Below, one piece after another: positions 23,340 through 34,989 of a DNA stretch of 64,000 nucleotides (position 1 is the first letter of the stretch; each line of letters starts with the position of its first letter). The DNA comes from Peronospora farinosa (lineage: Eukaryota > Oomycota > Peronosporomycetes > Peronosporales > Peronosporaceae): positions 62,001-126,000 of the forward strand of contig CANTFK010000094.1 in assembly GCA_947646735.1 (NCBI GenBank). Direction: 5' to 3'. The translations under genes and the position numbers were made by a program. A model generated the notes under the pieces. That model was not told the origin of the DNA, did no database searches, and saw only the letters and a list, made by a program, of their open reading frames with translations.

Positions 23340-24992
23340 TGTGTGCAGCCGCTACTTAGGCTTCACAGCCTCAGCCAGCAGACACTAATGTGTATGCTGG
23401 AAGTCAACATCAGCCTGCACGCCTGTTGCAGGTTCACGTAGCGCTTCGCCACGTAAAGATGTTGACCCAGAGTTAGTCGTTGACTACTCTGGTGAGTCGG
23501 ATGACGCATCCGGCTCAAAGTCACCTATTCCACTCCCGGGCTCTCCCCGGGGTGATACCTCGTCGTCTAATGCTACGAAGAGGGATCGTGGTACATTGAG
23601 TGAGTCAATGTACCGTGAAATGTTCGGGTCATCTGATGAATCAGACGACTCGCCAAACGAGTCGAAGGATATGGGGACCGTAAGGGTGATGTCAGGGCTT
23701 CTACTGACATCAATAATCATAGTGTCTGTACTTCTGTTGACACTAATGCTCGTGGTGTCGGTACTTCTGTTGACACCACGCAGGAGGCTTTAGATCGCAA
23801 CGTATTGCGTCTTGCTCCTGATCGCAAGCCATGGATGCTACCTAAGCATCTGCTTGATCGTTGGTCTGGAAAGACCAGCGAACGGTTACCCATACCGTTG
23901 TTTGATGTGTCAAAGCTTCATGGCCTTGACGCCAGTGCGAAGAACTTTCGCACTGAGAACGATTATTACATCGATGTGTCCCTTGAACATCGATGGTATG
24001 GCCCACACAAGAAGCGTGAGGCCGACGCGTTCCTCCAATCTTGGAACGCGTTTATCACCAACGTTTTAAACGTTGGGAAAGAGGCTTGGTTTCAAAGACT
24101 TTATGCTAGCCGCAATAAGTTTGAGAAACGAAGTACGTCCTGTGCATGCTATCGTTTGCACCGGTTATTTAGAGAGGCAGGCCTGTTATGCCTCTCTTGG
24201 GGCGACCCATGCCCGGGGTGCCTGAGCACCTCGTCAAGAGCGCCTAAGGAGGCGTACCTCCTTACTGAGCCCTGGTGGAGGGCTCGCATCTCTTCTGAAA
24301 TGCGTGAAGGGATTGCTACTTTGCAATCCCTTTACGAGCGCGCTGGGCGCTCGTTTTCCGATGGCCCTTCACCATCGGGTGCCCCTTGTCGTACTGTTCG
24401 ACAAGGCCGGGAACGTCGGCCATCAGTTGGGCCCGAGGTTCCCAGCTATCCGCCGAAGGCGAATAGCCACGCCACCGGACAAGATAACTCGTCCGACGTC
24501 CCTTCACCTCGCGGTGCTTTAGTAAGCGTTCCACGAGGAAGCGCTTCCCACCATGGGAGTCCACCAGCGGATGCGGTGGTGGAGGGAAAACCCTGTCCGA
24601 TTCTTTCTTTGGACTTGGCTGCTGAGTTAGACGGGTTTGCCCGTGTAACTCGTGAGCTCCGTTGTGATGTTGATCACGAACGGGATAAGCGTCGCCGCTT
24701 AGAGGACATTGTGCGACAGCTTGGGTTTGACCATGAGAAGTCTCGGGCAAACAATGCTGTCGCACTATTGGAGAATGAACGGCGGCTTCATTCTCTAAGT
24801 AACGAGCTGGCGACAGCTCGTCAGGAGATCGTCCAATATCATGGGAAGATCTCATCTCTACACGACCAGGTATCGAATCTGGTTCGTGACAACAAGAATC
24901 TGAAGGGGATTCTTGAGAGTAATGGCTATCTTCGTCGTTCGAAGAAGCCGCGTGTTGAATGTACGGACAAAGACGTCCCACGTAAAACGTAG
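23340..24992 (+). pseudogene. Antisense reading frame of Gypsy A (coiled-coil protein, N-part broken)
   Basis: On the strand opposite pol, an uninterrupted frame runs from 23805 to 24992 (395 codons). The upstream part matches copy B but carries a 16-bp duplication near 23330-23350 and a 10-bp deletion near 23670, with stops between them. Recognisable features are a Ser/Asp-rich acidic N-part, a Trp/Tyr-rich middle (PWMLPKHLLDRWSGKT, HRWYGPHKKREADAFLQSW), a Cys-containing stretch and a heptad-rich C-terminus (about 24640-24920, for example RRLEDIVRQLGFDHEKS) ending in a basic tail. Its last ~680 bp are antisense to the integrase C-terminus and chromodomain frame. No homolog is recognised. Confidence 0.6.
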
Positions 24993-25491
24993 GATGCGTA
25001 CGCATCCTGCGTGGCAACTCGATCGTGTATGCGTTGCCTAGGCGGCGCAATACACGAAACGGGCCGATGTACTTGGGCAACAATTTATTGCTGCCCACGT
25101 TAGTCACTACATGTTTAGGTAGGTTAACTGTTAACAGTAAAACTAAATCACCTTCAATAAATGTTTGAGCATTTGCCCTTCCATTATTGTCTGCGTTACG
25201 TTTTTGTGTATCCACCGCTTCCGCGATGGAATCTTGCACGAAACGGACTACCGCTTCACGAGTCAGCAGGAAATCCTCAGCTGACTCGTTGCTTTTGGGT
25301 GCAGTGCATTGTGAATGCACTGCAGAGATATCGGTTACTAATTCAGCGAGAACATTACTGTTCTCACTTGTGATACCTCGAACGATGCTGATATCTTCAA
25401 CATCGTTGTCAGTAAGAGCGTCATCGCTCTTACTTTCTTCCTCTTCACCGAAGTCGAATGGTACGACTTCGGTTACTTTCGCGTCGACCAT
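24316..25491 (-). pseudogene. Gypsy A integrase C-terminus, linker and chromodomain
   Basis: A 391-codon frame lying -1 relative to the upstream pol frame. It has an acidic start, the GPF..L..L GNAYTIELP integrase C-terminal barrel, and YVGRLCPYIQ. A ~150-residue Ser/His-rich linker follows, then a chromodomain with FLVERLLKHREV and SYLVRWRGYSPSADSWEP, and a basic tail. The chromodomain would tether the integrase to marked histones, as in chromoviruses. The linker DNA is the part that is coding in both directions. Confidence 0.75.
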
Positions 25492-28484
25492 AACGTCGTC
25501 GCGTGATGAGCAAGAGCCAGATTGGTTCTCGCTCGAGCGAGTTCCTCCCCCCTTGAATTAGAGTCACCTTCTACTAAGGTGGGGACACGTGGATGGCGAA
25601 GGCCATTCACGTAGAACGGTGTATGCGTCGTGGAGGCATGCACGGAGTTGTTGATGGCGAATTCGACCATCGACAAGAACTCACTCCAACTCGTAAACGA
25701 GTGGACGTACCCTCGAAGAATCTCTTCGAGGACGCGATTGGCGCGTTCAGTCTGACCATCAGTTTCTGGATGGTCAGAAGTAGACATTGTGAGCCGTGTT
25801 CCAAGTGTTTGGAACACGGAGCGCCAAAACTCAGCCGTGAACCGGGGGTCCCTATCGGACACAAGTTCACGGGGTAAACCGTGCAATCGAAAGATTGTAT
25901 CGATAAACACTCGAGCACAGCCCTCTGCTGTGATCGACTCAGGTACAGCAACAAGATGTACCATCTTGCTGAACCTGTCTACAAACACGAGAATACCATT
26001 ATTCCCGTGAGCGTCTTTGGGAAACCCAAAGACGAAGTCCATTGATACGGACTCCCAGCACTCTGCCGGAACAGGTAGAGGCTGCAATGGTGCACGGGGT
26101 GAAGGACTAGGCTTCACTCGTTGACACACCTCGCAAGCACGCACGTACTTGCGCACGAACTTATACTGGCGTGGCCAGTAAAAGTCGCGACTGACCGTGA
26201 GGTAGGTCTTCTCACGGCCGCGATGCCCACTTATTGGTGCATCGTGACATTCAAACATGATCCGTAACCTGAGATCATGTTGTGGCGGTACAACGACACG
26301 AGGCGTGTCGTTGTTGACGGCTGTATAGTACAGTAAGCCGTTCCGCTGGGTGTATCGATCGAGAGAAGATCGATACATGGCAGGCAAGCGCTTCTTAGCT
26401 TGCGTGGATGGGTCCTTGAGATACTCCATCAGGCGTACAAGATCATTATCTTGTGCGCATGCCCTTCTAATGTCGTCGAGTAAGCTCGACGACAAGACGC
26501 TGGTACTCAGCGTGGCGACAGTGGTGCTCACATCACTGTCGGATTGCACAGTCGGCTCTAGGTCAGGCCGACGTGAAAGAGCATCGGCGACGACGTTAAG
26601 TCGTCCCGGCTTATACTCCACGGAGAAGTTGTACTCCGCGAAGAACGACAACCATCTCGCCATTCGTTGCGAGAGGTGTGGACTATTTACAGCCGTGCGT
26701 AGTGACGCATGGTCTGTATATACAATGAACGGTCTATCTCCTAAGAGATAGACGCGAAACTTAGCCAGTGCATACTTCATGGCAAGGAGTTCCTTGTCAT
26801 GCACCGGGTAATTGCGCTCAGCCGGTTGCAGCTGACGCGATTGATAACAGACGACACGCTCGGCGCCGTCTGTATCATATTGCATCAATGCGCAGCCGAT
26901 TGCAAAATCACTGGCGTCATAGACCACATGAAATGGTCTGTCTTGATCGGCAATCGCCAACACTGGCGATTGCATCAAGCTTTGCTTGATACGTTCAAAG
27001 GAACGCTGACAGTCAGCGTTCCAGTTCCACTTTACATTTTTCTTGAGTAAACAAGAAAGATGTACTGTCATTTCGGCGTAATTGCGCGAGTACTTGTGCA
27101 AGTACGCTGCTAGACCAAGGAACTTCCTTAGTCCCTTGACATCGACTGGTACTGGCCAGTCGGTGATCGCCTTGATCTTTTCTGGATCAGGGCGTACGCC
27201 GTTCTTTCCGACGATGCACCCAAGAAGTGGTATTTCGCTAGCTGCGAATATACACTTCTTGAGGTTGGCGTACAACTTATGCTCTCGCATAAGTGTAAGA
27301 ACCTGACGGACGTGGAGTCTATGGACTTCCACGTCTGTTTTCCCGTCCATAGCTCGACTATGGACGAACACATCATCGAAGTAACTCGGTGCGAATTCGC
27401 GCACCGGTCTCAATAGATGTGAAACACATCTATTGAATGTGGCTGGTGCATTACTAAGCCCTTGCGGCATCACCAACCATTCCCAGAGCATACCACTGGG
27501 AGTGCTCACTGCTGTGTACGGGATGTCCCGTTCACGCATTAGGATCTGATAGAAACCATCCATCAGATCCATGGACGAAAAGATGGTACTCTTAGACATA
27601 CCATCTATGATTACGTCCTTTCTCGGTATCGGCGTTTGCGCCGGTATCGTTGCAGCGTTCAACTTATTGAACGCATGCACTATCCGCCACCCTCCTGTGG
27701 CCTTGCGCACACAGAAGGTCGGAGAGCTGTGAGGTGAAGTTGACTCCCTCACATGGCCCGCTGCTAGGCGATCGGCAAAGAACTTGTCGATCGCCTCGAC
27801 CTGTTCCCGAGGCAGTGGCCACTGCTTCATGACACAATATTTTGTGCCAGGAACAAGGTCGATCTCGTGTCGAGTACCTTTATCCTTAAGCAACTCGCAC
27901 GGAACGGATTCAGGGAATACATCCTTGAATTCGACCAAATCCTTATACAAAGGATTTGACTTCAGCGACTCCCAGGATTGCGATGTATATCGCTCAATCC
28001 GAGTCTTCTCATCAAGGACATTCTCGTCCATTGATGAGCTGCTGAGAACCCGTTCGTTCTCGTCAAAAACTGTTGCTGACCGAATGTCAGTCATGTACTC
28101 GTCCTCTGCGACGAGCACACAGATCTGCTTGACTTTGCCACTACGCAGATCACGCAAGAACCTTTTAGGTTCTAGCGTAGGCAACTGAGTTATCTCCGAA
28201 GTTAACTTCGGAGGCGCGATCAGATTAAGCGTATAAGCGCCTACGTTTGATCCGTCATTAACCAAGACGTTCAACGTCTCGGTTACTTCCTGGGGACTTA
28301 TTCCCTCAGGGCACTGGGGACTTATTCCCTCAGGGCACTGGGGCCTTATTCCCTCAGGGCACTGGGGACTTATTCCCTCAGTGATTATTTCCTGGGGACT
28401 TATCCCCGCAGGCTCGATGGAACCTGTTCCATCGACTTCCTCTAGCTGTGGTGGCGCAACCACAGCGAGATCCTCTACGATCAT
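25473..28484 (-). pseudogene. Gypsy A pol: RT, RNase H, integrase core
   Basis: A 1,003-codon frame. RT motifs are LMDGFYQI, MPQGLSNAPATF and YFDDVFVHS (active-site DD). RNase H motifs are VVYDASDFAIGCALMQ, HDKELLAMKYAL, VYTDHASLR and VADALSRR. The integrase has the HHCC finger (HDAPISGHRGREKT ... CEVCQRVK) and the D,D,E core (SMDFVFGFP, VSDRDPRFTAEFW, TDGQTERANRV). Catalytic residues look intact, but the frame is separated from gag-PR by a 1-bp deletion and from the integrase C-terminus by a -1 shift. Confidence 0.85.
28283..28385 (-). repeat. 24-bp coding minisatellite private to copy A
   Basis: About four copies of a 24-bp unit encode GISPQCPE octapeptides between the protease and RT regions. 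Copy B has no such expansion at the matching place (44041-44100), so it arose after the two copies separated. Confidence 0.85.
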
Positions 28485-28809
28485 TCTCCAGTTGATCTAG
28501 GATTACCGTGTTGCCGCTTCTGGGCAACCGGTTTACTCTTCGGTGAATGCTGCCCTCTAGGCGAGCATTCATGTCACGGTCCAATCGACTTATTCGAGTG
28601 GTGGACCTTCGGCGCTGCCTGTGCTTGTGCACAGCCGCCGGCAGCTTGCTCCACAGCGTGACTGTCTGTCACGCTGAGTTCTTGTGCAGTCGTACTAATG
28701 ACCGAACCACAAGTGAGGCCATCACACTCACTCGTAGTACATTCACACGCTTGTGAACGCTCCAAGACATTCATCAGATGGCCATCTGATGAACAAGCGG
28801 CAGGCATCT

Positions 28810-29505
28810 TCACGGTTCGATGCTGCCAGCTGACCCATGGCCCGTACCTTCTGAGCCATGTAATCCTAGGATGACATCAAATTTGTCATCCAGATCAAGT
28901 ACGATGCAATCATCATCGTACTTTTTGCCTTTAAGCGTGTAGTGAATTCCCACTACACGTTTCTTTACTGTTACGGATGTGCCCGTTGCAAGGCGCACCG
29001 TCATCCTCGTTGGAGGGGTCTCGCGCTCAACATATTTGAGCCTACGATCATCTAGCGATTGGCGTCGAACAAAGTTGTTCGAAGCCCCACAATCAACTAG
29101 GGCGCGAAGTGACATGTTCTTTGTCACTTCGATCTTCAAGGTGATAAGAGATACCTCATCACTGGGAGCTGCAACACACAGTGACTGTGTGTTGGGAGCA
29201 ACCTTCGTCAAGAGTCCCGCGAACTCTCTTGACGTTGCTGGATCAGTAGGGCGCTCCGCCCCTACTGACCCCGACCTTTTTTTTGATGGTCCACCACGTT
29301 GTTGCGATTTCGCGGCAACGTGGGACCCACGTCTCTGGCCCTTCTTGGCAGACGGTCGATCGTCACTCCCAGTGTTACGAGACACTGGGCGTGGGGCACT
29401 ACACTCATAAGCGTAGTGGACCAACTTCTGACAGCGATTGCACTTTTGCAATCTCTTGTACCCTGGAGAGCGAGGTCGCTCGCTCTCTACATAGGAGAGT
29501 TCCAT
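28810..29505 (-). pseudogene. Gypsy A Gag zinc knuckle fused to aspartic protease
   Basis: The 231-codon frame starts in the Gag C-terminus with a CX2CX4HX4C knuckle (CNRCQKLVHYAYEC, the usual Gly before His replaced by Val). It continues in frame into the protease: ALVDCGASNNFV (D-C-G-A instead of the usual D-S/T-G-A) and later FDVILGL. A 1-bp deletion near 28853 then shifts the frame relative to copy B. Confidence 0.75.
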
Positions 29506-29592
29506 TGGTTCTGGACCTCCGCCCTCCTGTCGTCTCGGTGGACGATAGGACCCCGAGTAGACGTGAGCCTGTTGTAGGCTAAAGTCCTCCTG

Positions 29593-30446
29593 TTACGCTG
29601 CAGAGATCGCTTGATCCAGCGATTCTAGTTCCAAGCGGAACAGGTGGGTCTTGACAGGACCATCTGTCAGACCCTTGATGAACACAGTAACCTGCGTGTG
29701 TTCATCGATTGGGTTCAGTACGATACAGCTAACGAGGTATCGTACGTGTTGGGCGTAAGCGTGTATATCACGCTTACCCTGTTTCAAATCCAGCAGCTCA
29801 GACCGAGCCCTGAATTCGGCGCGAGGCGGTTCAAACGTGTGTTTGAGCCGCGCCTTAAAGACATCATACGTTGGGAAAACGTATGGGTCATGCAGTTTGG
29901 GCCCTAAGGCCCAAGCTTTGGCACGTCCTGCTAAGCTCGACATGGCGAACTTGACCTTCATCGCATAGTCATCAGTGCGACGAGCCTCAATGGTATCGTC
30001 GAGTTCGGCGAACCATCTCAACAAGGAGTCACTTTCGACTGCCTTGTACTTGGAGACATCAATCTCCAAGGACTCGGGTCGACGTGCATACGCCGACCCG
30101 GAAGCAACAGCACTAGCCTGCTGTTGTCCAACAGTTCAGACTGTTGAGCACCCTGCTGCATCAACAAGTCAGCTTGTTGAGCGCCTTGTTCTCTCAACAG
30201 TTCAACCTGTTGAGAACCTTGCTCCTCTAGCAAGGTGAGTCTCTTTACAACTTCGTCAAGTTCATGTTGTATGAACTTGGCGATGGTTGCATGTTGGTCG
30301 TCTCCGCTAAGAGAGAGCAATATGGCACCAACGGCAGGGTTGCCGATGGTTTCAGCCATACGCTGAACCGCATTCCATTCGAGGTCACTCAAATGGCGGA
30401 AATCATCACGCGTTGCGTGATGACGTTCATCACCCGCTGATTCCAT
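29593..30446 (-). pseudogene. Gypsy A Gag
   Basis: Starts at ATG 30446. The first part (to about 30110) has a repeated EQGAQQ-type heptad region. The second part (30069-29593 in the frame displaced by -1) contains the capsid-like helical region (DVFKARLKHTFEPP, KQGKRDIHAYAQHVR). A GAA-to-TAA change near 29596 truncates it; copy B has no stop there. Confidence 0.75.
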
Positions 30447-30492
30447 AGCGGGAGGCGCGGTGGTCGCTGAACGGACCACGAAGTGCTACCAG

Positions 30493-30955
30493 GTGTAATG
30501 GGGCACCCTCCGACTATACTGATTACAGTATAGTCTACTTTCACTGATTACAGTGAAAGCAGGTGCCTCAATTACCTCTCTTACAAAAAAGACAGAGGAA
30601 GCTTTACTTCTAAACAAACGCTTAGAAGTAGAGGAAAAGAAAAACTGTATTTAATATAGTTAACTATCTTAATAAAACTAATCTGTTATAACCTATGTTA
30701 ACTATATTAAACTACAACTATGTATGTCGACAACTTGCCCTCCACTCATTGCGCGCGTCCATCGGTCATTGGTCAGCGCGTTGGTTGATATGATGGCCCA
30801 TATCAACCAATAAGAGGGCATCTCCAACTTCAAGGAGATCTAGGAACAATATTATAAGAAAAGGTAATATTGTCAAAATATTATTAGTTATAATAATATT
30901 TTTATTGACACTTCATATAAGTGTCAATATTATGTAACGGGCTCGCTCCGTTACA
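30493..30955 (-). repeat. 5' LTR of Gypsy A (463 bp)
   Basis: Bounded by TGTAA.../...TTACA ends. It matches the 459-bp left LTR of copy B. On the minus strand it is followed after two bases by the presumed primer-binding site TGGTAGCACTTCG. It contains the paired hairpins described for copy B. Confidence 0.9.
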
Positions 30956-33125
30956 GTAATAGATTGCCCCATTACATCATCCCCATCTTTATGTTGCGCT
31001 TCTTGCGATTTAATGAAAAAAATTGCTCAACGAAAAATCCAACGGCATAATCTTCGATCCTGCTTAGCTAAACACAATTGAGAAGCATGGATTGTGGCCG
31101 CTGAAGCACAGCCATTCCTGATAACCGCAATCTGGAACATCTGGCGACGATCCGAAGAGCAAACACCGCAGGTCATCGAAGAAGACTTGAAGACGTGGGG
31201 GCTATATAGTCTTAAAGGTACTGTTAAACCCGAGTCGCTTAAAAGACCTCTTTACACAAAACCGCACACTGCGAGGCAAGACAACGAGCAACGCATACAC
31301 CGACGACGCGTTGCAAAGATCTCGGTGGCCTTCATTAGGCGCCAGAATGCGAGTCGAAAAGCAATTGCAGCACAAACACCTGGGCAAAAATGCTAGCAAG
31401 GAATGGCAAGTATCGTGCATTTCTCGGTACCAATGGTGTACCTCAATTATTCTAGCGAGGCGACCCCCGTCAACTGTCGTGCTAGATACAGTGTATGTCA
31501 ATGGATTGGAGTAAGTAAAAGCGTTACTGATGCCATTTCTCCTTTATTTGCGTGGTTCATCACCGTTTAGCTCTAAACTTGCGTACTCACTTGGCTTCCA
31601 TGTGGTCGATTATTTTGCAATTAAAGCGCCTTAGATTGCACAAACGAAATTTGTTCGGCTATCGTTTGTGGTAAATTACAAAAAAATTCTACACTCGGTG
31701 GTGCTCTGTTGGAAGATTAGCAGCAATTAGGAGGTCGTGTAATTTCTTGATTATGCAGCTTGATGAAAAGAGTGGAAATGATCATGTTGCGCTGACGCGA
31801 GTGCATTTGACGTTACTTACATACATTAACAACCTAGAGGCAATGGTGTCTCCCTTACTTTGTAGCACGTGGTCCTTGAGTTGCAGCAGTACTCGTGGGA
31901 TCTTTCCATGGGTCCGTCCGCAAGCAGCTTTAATACTGGGCGCAGTAAGAGTGCGACCGCTTTTCGGCAACTTGCAAAGAGAAGGTTAGCTTTTAAGGAA
32001 TTAGGGGGTTTCTGAGGAAAAAAAACGTCAGGTGCGTCACACAACGAACGTGAACGCAAAAAAGGCTGTCGGGAACGGACCGACGTAAGGCAGGCGATGT
32101 TCCCGAGAAATTCGATCCCGATTTTCTGTGTGAAGAAAGACACTGTTGGTTGGCGCATTTTGCACGCTTTTAACAATCCAAATGACTCCACGACCTCAAA
32201 AAAACATGTATTGGATACCTTGTACGAAAGTGAGATATACAGCGACATAGATCTGACAGATGGTTTCCATGAGATCCTCATAAGAGACAGCACTCGGACC
32301 CAGGTTTACTGGGCTCAATCGACTATGTCGAGAGCAATGCACCTGGTACTATGTATTTATTTCGGTGTTTAATGGCTTCTTGGTCCTTGAACCCCGTTTT
32401 CTTGTTCCCCGTAGGGAAACCGTTTCCTGTAGCGGGTCGTAGAGTGTTCACACCTCAGGCCAACTATTTTGATGTTCTACTTGCAAAGCTTGAGCCGTCT
32501 TACCCCTGATGACGTCGGGGGGCAAAAGGGTTTCCCGCTCGGAAGAGGTGGAGGGACGTAGAAGCTTGGAAGGGGGGCTTAGAGCCGCCACGAGTAAAGC
32601 GATTCGAGTGTGTTTATTTATCTAATACATTGTATGCTTTTCTTGCCTAATTCTAAGCCTTCGATCTGAATAGTGCCATGTGTCGACTCTTGAAGGAAAA
32701 ACTGGCTCCTCGGTACCTATACGTTCTATAATCTTCGGGGTTTCGTGTATCATTTCTGCACCCTCGGGCATTGGGATCCTGGGGCCATTAGATTTTGGGG
32801 CCTTTTAACCCTGGGGCTCTTGGTGGACCCCAATTCCCTCCATACAAGCGCAAAGTTTGTAAGTCGTCTGCTTCAATCGAGGAGCAAGAACAGCCAAGCC
32901 GACAGTACACAAGGTGATACCCAAGCTGACGCGACACGGTATCGTGGTACCCCTCCGTAAGTCGGCAGTCCGGCGCTGTGTGTATGTAATCTTTTGCGTC
33001 GTTTGAGAATCCACTCCACCTTACTCTTAATCGCTACCAGCTTTGTATTTTACAAGCAGTCATCATTTAGCTTTCTTTCCTCTTGACTATAGACACATAA
33101 TAAGTAGTGCGATGATGAAAATGGC
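30956..33125. other. Decayed repeat-rich spacer between Gypsy A and Gypsy C
   Basis: Apart from the RT fragment at 32097-32300 no feature is supported. A 100-codon open frame at 31094-31396 has no recognisable motif. A short LTR-end-like sequence (GCCCCATTACA near 30965) may be a residue of another LTR. Confidence 0.5.
32097..32300 (+). pseudogene. Decayed Gypsy reverse transcriptase fragment
   Basis: The translation gives FCVKKDTVGWRILHAFNN and SDIDLTDGFHEILIRD. These match FCVRKATGGWRIVHAFNK and SSMDLMDGFYQILMRE of the other elements, with the intervening part shortened. It is an isolated relic. Confidence 0.75.
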
Positions 33126-33694
33126 TGTAACAGAATAATAGTTACACAGATTCGTTAAGTATCAAGTACTTAACGGGGAGATCAAAAAGGGTACGTGGTA
33201 CCTTAGACCTTCCACTTGATTGCGGCACATCAATGTGACCCACCCTCGTATCCATGAATGGATTCACATTCAACGGGGATGACGCCAGTTGGGACTGGGC
33301 GTCATGGTGAGACGTCATCAGCGAGCTTTAATACATGTAAGCTCGCACGTAAGGAGACACTTCTGAAGAGACGCGTATCCAATCTTTGCATAATAAACCA
33401 ATCAGTAGTTAATCTTACATTTGATTATTTCTATTAAATATAAGTCAGTCTTGAACCTACTAAACATCGCACACTATGCACGAGAAGATGTACAAGCTTC
33501 TGCGTGTCGTAAGTATAGCTCTTGTCTTATCAGTTCGTTGCGCGATTTGCTCCAAAGCGACCGACAACGGTTGGTACTGCGCTTAAGCGCCGGACAACAC
33601 CACCACCAGGTAAGACGGCACAACCGCTTTCTCACGCTGCTCGAAGGTGTGTGCTCGTAGAACGTGGCAGCTTCTTTCGAAGTGCCCGTCTACA
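33126..33694 (+). repeat. 5' LTR of Gypsy C (569 bp)
   Basis: Begins TGTAACAG and ends TCTACA, with the primer-binding site TGGTAGCACTAG three bases downstream. It contains palindromic blocks such as GTTAAGTA..TACTTAAC (33163-33183) and ATGACGCC..GGCGTCAT (33279-33305). Confidence 0.85.
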
Positions 33695-33779
33695 ATTGGT
33701 AGCACTAGTAGTCCTTCACACGACCCGTCTCTCTGAGCGTGCGTGTGGTTAAGATATCCCTCAACGTGGATTGGGGTGA

Positions 33780-34880
33780 TTTTCCTCACCTCTCCCAACA
33801 TCATAGGGAGCTGGCAGAGTATATGGCGCAGGGACTTGGTGAACAAGCCCTGGTCAACCTCTTGCATTGTCCTCCTGAGCAACATGTTGCTCACTGGAGC
33901 AATTCGAGACGTTTGTGCTCGGACAGCGTAGAGACGCGTCCGAGGAAAGCAATCAAGCCACGGCTGAGTCTATCAGTAAGACCAAGGATGAGCTTTTGTG
34001 TGAGCAAGCTCGGAACGAGGCGCTCAACAGAACTGTTGAGACGCTTTCGGCCCGGTCTAATCAGCCAATGCCCATTCGGATGGACCCTCCGAAGTTTGAT
34101 GGAACTAGCCCTCACTCGATTGTTCACTGTCTTTTAGCAGTTGAGCAATGTGGAGTGGTGCAGCTCATCGAAGACGACACCAGAGTGGTGTCGTATGCCA
34201 TGTCAAATTGCGTGGAAAAACGTCAGAGTGGGCTTACGCTGAGCTTATGGCAAATGCTGATGCGTTTCCATCATGGACGATCTTTGAAACAAAGAATCGC
34301 GCCATGTATCAGCCGCCTAACAATGAAGTGTTGCTTATGGCACGCATCTCTGAAGCACGACAGGCGAAGCGATATCTGCAAGAGTATGTGCAGGTGATGC
34401 GTTCGCTGTCTGCGTACATTAATGTGGATTCGATACGAAAAACATTAAGGTGGCCACGTTCATGAATGGACTACGGCACGGCCCATCGCGTCAGGCTCTT
34501 TTTAAAAAAGGTGTCAAATACAATGAAGGGGGCAATTCAAATCGCCATGGTTGAGGAGCAATCCTACAACAGTGCCTCGGCGACAGCTTATTATAAGCCG
34601 TCGGCCAAGACGTCTGATACCACTCCCATGGATTTAGGCAATGCAGACATGGTCTGATACATGTGCGGAAAGCGCGGCCATATGATGGCTCGCTGCTACA
34701 CCAAGCTCGCTGCTGGTGCTAAGGCAACCAGCAAGAAGGCTCCCTACTCGAAGGAATGTGCAAAGAATCAAGGTGCACGACGCACGGGCTCAGCACCTGC
34801 CCAAGATGGGTCGGAAGATGTGGGAGCGCAGTAGGGGTGGGATGCCCTACTGTCGTGGACTCTGAAGCTACCCCTATGTT
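33780..34880 (+). pseudogene. Gypsy C Gag remnant
   Basis: Pieces in different frames can be joined only across shifts: EQARNEALNRTVETLSARSN, PIRMDPPKFDGTSP, EWAYAELMANADAFPSW, NEVLLMARISEARQAKRYLQ, then a zinc knuckle CGKRGHMMARC whose first Cys codon is now TGA. Confidence 0.75.
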
Positions 34881-34989
34881 CAGTGTTATCGAACAAATGG
34901 GTAGCATAGTCCCTGAGGTACCAAAAGGTCGGACCTTGTTCATTTTGGCCTACAAAGACAACGAGACCTGTGGTCAGGCGGTAAGCTTA

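Larger units (their letters stand above)
23318..30955 (-). mobile_element. Gypsy chromovirus-like element copy A, 3'-truncated
   Basis: Minus-oriented Ty3/Gypsy element with a 5' LTR at 30493-30955, gag, protease, RT, RNase H, integrase and a chromodomain. It is nearly identical to copy B (41509-54074) in inverted orientation. Similarity ends near 23318, before the 3' LTR, so copy A lacks that LTR and the start of the antisense frame. Private lesions are a Gag nonsense codon (near 29596), a 1-bp deletion after the protease (near 28853), a 24-bp minisatellite (28283-28385), and a 16-bp duplication plus 10-bp deletion in the antisense frame. Confidence 0.9.

Noticed and set aside
31094..31396. 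100-codon plus-strand frame as a possible small secreted effector
   Set aside because: No signal peptide and no RXLR, LFLAK or other effector motif. It lies in decayed repeat sequence.
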